Below, one piece after another: positions 59,368-64,000 of a stretch of 64,000 bases of DNA (position 1 is its first letter; the number at the start of each line of letters is the position of its first letter). The position numbers and the translations under genes are program-made. The stretch spans positions 1,458,632-1,522,631 of the forward strand of contig NZ_PPXW01000001.1 in NCBI RefSeq assembly GCF_021655095.1, written 5' to 3'. The DNA comes from Clostridium sp. Cult1 (GTDB lineage: Bacteria > Bacillota > Clostridia > Tissierellales > Tepidimicrobiaceae). Under the pieces are notes generated by a model that did no database searches, was not told the DNA's origin, and saw nothing but the letters and a program-made list of their open reading frames with translations.

Positions 59368-60743
59368 TTGTATATTTCAACATTGTAACCTTTTTCTTTT
59401 AATTGGTGGATTATTGTATTCTCTTCTACAAAATGGCCTGCTCCTACTACTAAGAAATAGGTTCCCTTTTTATTGGATTCTAAAATTTCTATAATCTTAT
59501 CTGCCATATCTTTATCTCTTTGTCCAAATAGCATGCTGGAGAACTCATCTTCTGTTCCTGTGTTTGCAGCTCTATAACTATCAGTAAATTCTTCTACATT
59601 ACCATTTTTCCATTGGTTTAACCATGTTTCTAAGTAATTTGTAGAACTTTGGGTTTCATTAGTTGGTGGCTCTAAAATACTGTCTAGTACCATGTTTAAA
59701 TAATTTTCTTGAAACTCAGTAGATAATCCGTCAAATAAATCTGCTTGATATCTAATACCTTCTAGCTCGATAATTGGTTTTTGATCTAATATAGCTTTTG
59801 AAAGAAAATACATATCAATTCCTAAATTAGCTGCTTGTGAACCTGCCTCAATATTTTGTGAATCTGTTGAGGATATAACTGACAGGTTATTAGCTAAACT
59901 CCAAGGCTTAAAGTATATAAAGGATTGTTCTGGAATATTTAACTTTTCAAATACTTTAATGACTTTTTCATAGGTTTCTTGTTTGACATTGTCTTTTAAA
60001 GTAGTTCCATCTTGATAGGTGGATTTTTCTATAAAGTAGTCTATGCCACCTTCTTGTTCAAATAAATTAGCTTCTACAATAAGGGCATCTGATTTATAGA
60101 AGGAATCCTTTAATTTTTGATTTATAGGGTAAAGCTGGCTATTTCCTATGTGAATTGATCCCAAAAAATATATAGTATTGCCATTATGTTCTACTTTCCA
60201 AGCAAATCCTTTTGATCCTGCTTCTACTAAATTATAGGTGTCTTCAATTAATCTGGTAGCTAAAACTACTGCTTCTTCAGTTGTGCATATTTTATCTAGT
60301 TCTAAGCCTTTACCTGTTCCGTTTAATATATTACGTTCTTGCATGTAGTCAACAGGTGAATGTTCCAGAGGTAATTGATATTGACCTAGAATATTATAGA
60401 GTCTTATTATAATATCTTCTCGAGTAAGGTTTTCTTCATGAGGAATAGGAATAAATTCATCATTTTTGTCTAATTCTAAAGCAGCAATTTTTTCAGATGT
60501 ATTTGTTATTAAAGTATTTAAACGATCTATTGAAATTTGAGCTTTGAAATCATCATAATACCATTCCATAGGATAGATACCATATCTTTCTCCTTCGTTT
60601 AAATCTTCTATAGCCCATGAACTAATATGGGGAATAGCTACCTCTTGAGCCCAAGTAGGTATTACTACGGTTACCATCATTGTAACAAACAATAACAGAG
60701 TTAAAAGCTTATTTCTCACTACTTTGTTTAATCTTTTATTCAT
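59364..60743 (-). CDS. exported TraB/GumN (Tiki-like) domain protein
   Basis: 459 residues. Signal peptide ends near 'VIPTWAQEV'. Residues about 35-175 are an SLH-like N-terminal region; from 'GFAWKVEHNGNTIYFLGSIH' on is a TraB/GumN domain, with 'GSIHIG' and a late 'VVGAGHF' as the two conserved His motifs that bind metal in Tiki-type proteases. It may be a surface metalloprotease or degrade pheromone-like peptides; function is unproven. CACTCC-complement (GGAGTG) ribosome site. Confidence 0.85.
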   Translation of the reverse strand: MNKRLNKVVRNKLLTLLLFVTMMVTVVIPTWAQEVAIPHISSWAIEDLNEGERYGIYPMEWYYDDFKAQISIDRLNTLITNTSEKIAALELDKNDEFIPIPHEENLTREDIIIRLYNILGQYQLPLEHSPVDYMQERNILNGTGKGLELDKICTTEEAVVLATRLIEDTYNLVEAGSKGFAWKVEHNGNTIYFLGSIHIGNSQLYPINQKLKDSFYKSDALIVEANLFEQEGGIDYFIEKSTYQDGTTLKDNVKQETYEKVIKVFEKLNIPEQSFIYFKPWSLANNLSVISSTDSQNIEAGSQAANLGIDMYFLSKAILDQKPIIELEGIRYQADLFDGLSTEFQENYLNMVLDSILEPPTNETQSSTNYLETWLNQWKNGNVEEFTDSYRAANTGTEDEFSSMLFGQRDKDMADKIIEILESNKKGTYFLVVGAGHFVEENTIIHQLKEKGYNVEIYK

Positions 60744-60867
60744 GTTCTCACTCCTTGCTAATATTTATAGTACTTGATTTAAATTATTCTCTATAAATTA
60801 AGAAAAGTCAATGATAATTTAAATTTTCCATATAAAAAATACATTAATAAATAATATAAAAAAATAT

Positions 60868-60885
60868 TGACTAATGGTCATTTCC
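60868..60885. promoter_or_regulatory. candidate TetR operator
   Basis: TGAC-TAATG-GTCA (60868-60880) is an inverted repeat, overlapped by AATGG-TCATTT-CCATT. It lies just before the TetR-MMPL genes. Confidence 0.55.
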
Positions 60886-60913
60886 ATTCTTGGGGCTGAA
60901 GGAGGTGACAACT

Positions 60914-61495
60914 TTGGTATCAAAGGTAGAGAAAAACAAAAAACAAAAAGAAAACTCTCTATTTACAGCGGCCTATGATCTGTTTACTACGAAAGGGATA
61001 AACGAGACAGCAATAAGCGATATAGTAAAAAAAGCTGGAGTAGCTAAGGGTACCTTCTATCTTTATTTTAAGGATAAGTATGACATATTGGATAAAATAA
61101 TTCTTAATAAAAGTTGTTTTGTATTAAGTGAAGCTATAAGGGATACTCAATTGAAGAGTTTCCAAGAATTTGAAGATGAATTGTTGTATTTCATCGATTA
61201 CGTCATCGAATATTTTAAAAAAGATAAACTTATGTTGAAGTTAATATACAAGAATCTTTCTTGGGGAATATTTAAAAAAGCCTATAAGGACTATGAGGAG
61301 ATACATGAAATATATGGGCTGTTTGAAAGAGGATACAAAGATTCTTCTATATCAAAAGAAGAAATCGATAAGATACTATTTATGATTATAGAATTAACAG
61401 GTTCTGTATGCTATAGTTCTATAATATTAAAAGAACCTGCCAATATAGATGAAATGAAGCCTATTCTCTTTAATACTATAAGGAAAATTATTTAG
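60914..61495 (+). CDS. TetR-family transcriptional regulator
   Basis: 193 residues with the TetR helix-turn-helix ('TAISDIVKKAGVAKGTFYLY', 'FKDKYDILDKI'). The ligand domain is not distinctive. GGAGGTG (60901-60907) sets TTG 60914 as start rather than TTG 60890. It likely represses itself and the MMPL exporter 11 bases downstream through the palindrome at 60868. Confidence 0.9.
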   Translation: MVSKVEKNKKQKENSLFTAAYDLFTTKGINETAISDIVKKAGVAKGTFYLYFKDKYDILDKIILNKSCFVLSEAIRDTQLKSFQEFEDELLYFIDYVIEYFKKDKLMLKLIYKNLSWGIFKKAYKDYEEIHEIYGLFERGYKDSSISKEEIDKILFMIIELTGSVCYSSIILKEPANIDEMKPILFNTIRKII

Positions 61496-61506
61496 GAGAT
61501 GATTGT

Positions 61507-63615
61507 ATGAACAGATTTGGACAATTTGTAGCAAAGCATAGAAAAATGGTCTTAATAATTGCTACGATATTGTTGATGCCATCAATTTATGGGATGGTGT
61601 CAACGAAGATTAATTACGATATTTTAACTTATTTACCAAAGGATTTAGATTCGGTGAAGGGACAGGAAATACTAAATGATGTATTCAACAGTTCTGCAAC
61701 TGGAATGTTAATTATTGGAAACATGGAAGCAAAAGATGTAGTAAAAGTAAAGGAAAAGATATCTAAAATAGAAGGGGTAGAAAATGTAATATGGACAGAT
61801 GATTTTTTAGATATTAGCATACCTAAAGACATGTTACCAAATGAATTGAAGGAAATGTTCTATAGGGAAAATTCCACTTTGCTGATGATTAAGTTTAGTC
61901 ATGAGTCATCATCACCTATAACAGAGCAGGCTATAGTAGATATAAGGAGTATATTGGACAAACAATCCTTCTTAAGTGGAATGGCAGCAGTATTAAAGGA
62001 TACAGTAGACTTGGCTGATCAGCAAACCTCTATATATGTAGCCTTAGCGGTGGCTTTAGCTACAGTTGTACTAATGCTAACACTAGAATCTACCATAGTT
62101 CCATTTATAATTTTAATAAGTATAGGATACGCCATATTATATAATTTTGGAACCAATATATTCTTTGGAGAAATATCTTATATAACTCAATCTTTAGCAG
62201 CTGTATTGCAGCTAGGGGTTACATTAGATTATTCTATATTCTTGCTTCATAGATATGAAGAGGAATGCAAAATAGAAGAGGATAAAAATGAAGCTATGGC
62301 CAAGGCTATAGTCAAAACAGCCTCATCTATAGTAGGCAGCTCTTTAACCACTGTAGCTGGATTTTTAGCTATAGCATTTATGGAATTGACCATAGGAAAG
62401 GATATAGGGTTGGTAATGGCTAAAGGGGTAGTGTTTGGGGTTATTTCAGTACTAACCATATTGCCAGCATTGATACTTGTATTTGACAAGGTTATAAATA
62501 GATTCAATCATGGAACTATATTGCCAGAGTTTGGAGGATTGGCAAAGTTAGTTACTAAGCATTATAGAGTATTTATATTAATTGGAATATTGATATTCTT
62601 ACCAGCTTTCTATGGACAGAAGAATAATGAAGTTTATTATAACTTAGATGAATCATTGCCAGACGATATGGAATCCATAGTAGCTTTTAGGAAATTAAAA
62701 GATGATTACAATATGATGACAACTCACATGGTTCTTTTATCAAAGGATGTACCTAATTATGAAATAAAAGAGATGATAGGGGAAATAGAAAAGGTAGATG
62801 GAATAGAGAATGTACTATCCTATCAAAAGTTAATAGGACCAAGCATACCAGAGGATTTTATTCCAGATGGAATAAAGGATAGGTTTGAACAAGGAGACTA
62901 TAAGCAGATATTAATAAATTCTAAATATAAAGCAGCAACAGATGAAGAAAATGCGCAAATAGAAAGAATAGAGAAGGTTGTTAAAAGTTATGATAGTACT
63001 GGAATAGTTACAGGAGAAGGAGTTCTTACAAAGGATTTAGTAGGTATAGCTGATAGGGACTTTAAAAAGGTAAATAGTGTTTCCTTTATAGCAGTTTTTG
63101 CAATAATCCTTATGGTATTTACCTCTGTTTCCATACCAATATTTCTAATACTTTTAATAATGTTAGCTATATTTATTAATATGAGCGTTCCCTATTATTT
63201 AGGTCATTCAATACCATTTATAGCCAGTATAGTAATCGGCTCTATCCAATTGGGAGCAACGGTGGACTATGCCATATTATTGACTACTAGATTTAGAGAA
63301 GAAATAAGAAATGGTCATGAAAAATTTGAAGCTATGGAGGTTACAGTTAGAGAATCTTCCAGATCTATAATTACTAGCGGTTTAGCATTCTTTGGCTCTA
63401 CTGTTGGGGTGGCCATAATATCAGAGATGGAATTGGTAAAAAGTCTAAGTGCTATGATTGCAAGAGGAGCATTAATAAGTACAGTAATAATCTTACTTAT
63501 ATTGCCAGGAGTATTAATAGCCAGTGAAGGTCTTATCAGTGCAACATCTAAAAACTGGAAAAAGGGCTCAAAGGGAAAAGTGGAGAAAGGAAGGATTGCA
63601 TATGAAAACAAATAA
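61507..63615 (+). CDS. MMPL/RND-superfamily exporter
   Basis: 702 residues, two repeats of one helix, an outer loop and five helices, each with a sterol-sensing-like core ('LQLGVTLDYSIFLLHRYEEE' and 'SIQLGATVDYAILLTTRFRE'). The LDYS and VDYA Asp-Tyr pairs are the proton-relay positions of MmpL proteins. It exports a lipid or hydrophobic compound. Co-transcribed with TetR; the next gene overlaps its end by 14 bases. Confidence 0.92.
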   Translation: MNRFGQFVAKHRKMVLIIATILLMPSIYGMVSTKINYDILTYLPKDLDSVKGQEILNDVFNSSATGMLIIGNMEAKDVVKVKEKISKIEGVENVIWTDDFLDISIPKDMLPNELKEMFYRENSTLLMIKFSHESSSPITEQAIVDIRSILDKQSFLSGMAAVLKDTVDLADQQTSIYVALAVALATVVLMLTLESTIVPFIILISIGYAILYNFGTNIFFGEISYITQSLAAVLQLGVTLDYSIFLLHRYEEECKIEEDKNEAMAKAIVKTASSIVGSSLTTVAGFLAIAFMELTIGKDIGLVMAKGVVFGVISVLTILPALILVFDKVINRFNHGTILPEFGGLAKLVTKHYRVFILIGILIFLPAFYGQKNNEVYYNLDESLPDDMESIVAFRKLKDDYNMMTTHMVLLSKDVPNYEIKEMIGEIEKVDGIENVLSYQKLIGPSIPEDFIPDGIKDRFEQGDYKQILINSKYKAATDEENAQIERIEKVVKSYDSTGIVTGEGVLTKDLVGIADRDFKKVNSVSFIAVFAIILMVFTSVSIPIFLILLIMLAIFINMSVPYYLGHSIPFIASIVIGSIQLGATVDYAILLTTRFREEIRNGHEKFEAMEVTVRESSRSIITSGLAFFGSTVGVAIISEMELVKSLSAMIARGALISTVIILLILPGVLIASEGLISATSKNWKKGSKGKVEKGRIAYENK

Positions 63616-64000
63616 AATAATAGCTAGAGTTTTAGTTATGATAATGGTCTTAACCATTTTATCTTCTAATATTGCAATGGCAGAAGGAAAAGTTTCTAAA
63701 GAAGAAACAGTGTATATAAATTTAAACAATAAAGGCGAAGAATTAGAAAAAATATCCAGCATTTGGATTCACTCCGATACTCCTTTGAATACTGTGGAAG
63801 ATAAGAGTATATTAACAGATGTAGTAAATGTTAAAGGAGATGAAGTACCAACTTTAGAAGAAGGAAAGTTAATATGGAAAACTGATAAAAAAGATATATA
63901 CTATCAAGGGAAAGTAGATAAATCATTGCCAATCCAACCCGAAATCAAATATTATCTAGATGGTGAGAAAGTAGATATAGAGAAGATAGTTGGAAAGTCT
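63602..64000 (+). CDS. exported protein, N-terminal part, cut by the window end
   Basis: 133 residues are visible with no stop. A signal peptide ('ARVLVMIMVLTILSSNIAMA') is followed by a beta-rich, Lys/Asp/Glu-rich region ('ISSIWIHSDTPLNTVEDKSI'). GGAAGGA precedes the ATG. It overlaps the MMPL exporter, so it is probably an outer-face partner of the exporter, such as a YhgE-like or membrane-fusion component; the fragment does not show which. Confidence 0.75.
   Translation, partial: MKTNKIIARVLVMIMVLTILSSNIAMAEGKVSKEETVYINLNNKGEELEKISSIWIHSDTPLNTVEDKSILTDVVNVKGDEVPTLEEGKLIWKTDKKDIYYQGKVDKSLPIQPEIKYYLDGEKVDIEKIVGKS

Noticed and set aside
1-64000. tRNA, rRNA, CRISPR array, prophage or conjugative element
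   Set aside because: No cloverleaf, conserved rRNA segment, repeat-spacer array, integrase or phage structural genes were found on either strand by reading.

Overview
The window is AT-rich and almost entirely protein-coding. Strong GGAGG-type ribosome sites, frequent TTG and GTG starts, lipoproteins with a Cys lipobox, S-layer-homology proteins, a SleB-type cortex/cell-wall hydrolase and a ydaO-type (c-di-AMP) riboswitch all point to a low-GC Gram-positive anaerobe of the Clostridia/Tissierellia kind. The gene content (Ni-CODH, purine/pyrimidine-type degradation, amino-acid uptake) suits a fermenter of amino acids, nucleobases and cofactors. Genus cannot be fixed from the sequence, and no rRNA, tRNA or CRISPR array was seen.

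Layout. 1-6.9 kb: tail of a D-aminoacylase-type amidohydrolase, dihydropyrimidinase, the molybdenum-hydroxylase accessory proteins YqeB and XdhC, a ModE-type DNA-binding protein, a ModE-box-like operator and a FecCD-family ABC importer (probably molybdate/tungstate). 7-13 kb: glutamate formiminotransferase and two exported LysM-tailed nucleotidases separated by a RAYT-type transposase gene. 13-27 kb: an IclR regulator divergent from a long catabolic cluster (CoA-acylating aldehyde dehydrogenase, class III aminotransferase, M20 amidohydrolase, PanE, YhdT-PanF sodium/pantothenate symporter, second M20 enzyme, frameshifted OPT transporter, P1 peptidase, class C-type phosphatase, PanB). PanE, PanF and PanB sit beside an aminotransferase/acylating dehydrogenase pair and two amidases, without panC or panD. 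I read this as a pathway that imports and degrades pantothenate; this is the most interesting new proposal here.

27-31 kb: ribose-type ABC importer with a divergent pseudouridine-phosphate-glycosidase homologue. 31-35 kb: Rrf2 regulator, then CooS-CooF-FAD/NAD oxidoreductase, with a shared operator motif before both the regulator and cooS. 35-43 kb: a complete set of the eight yhf genes (yhfZ, Y, U, T, php/V, S, X, W), whose E. coli counterparts have no settled function, with two matching palindromes as candidate YhfZ operators. 43-51 kb: carbamate kinase, a possible small RNA, a chemoreceptor, and livKHMGF. 51-64 kb: two SLH+PrcB_C exported proteins, two MurJ paralogues flanking a BrnQ carrier, a small protein, SleB under a c-di-AMP riboswitch, a TraB-domain protein, and a TetR-MMPL efflux operon that runs off the window end.

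The units fit one theme: breakdown of nitrogen compounds and cofactors. Formiminotransferase and (if PanB runs backwards) ketopantoate cleavage would feed one-carbon units to tetrahydrofolate; carbamate kinase could recover ATP from carbamoyl phosphate. All functional links are inferred from family membership and gene order; no similarity search was possible.
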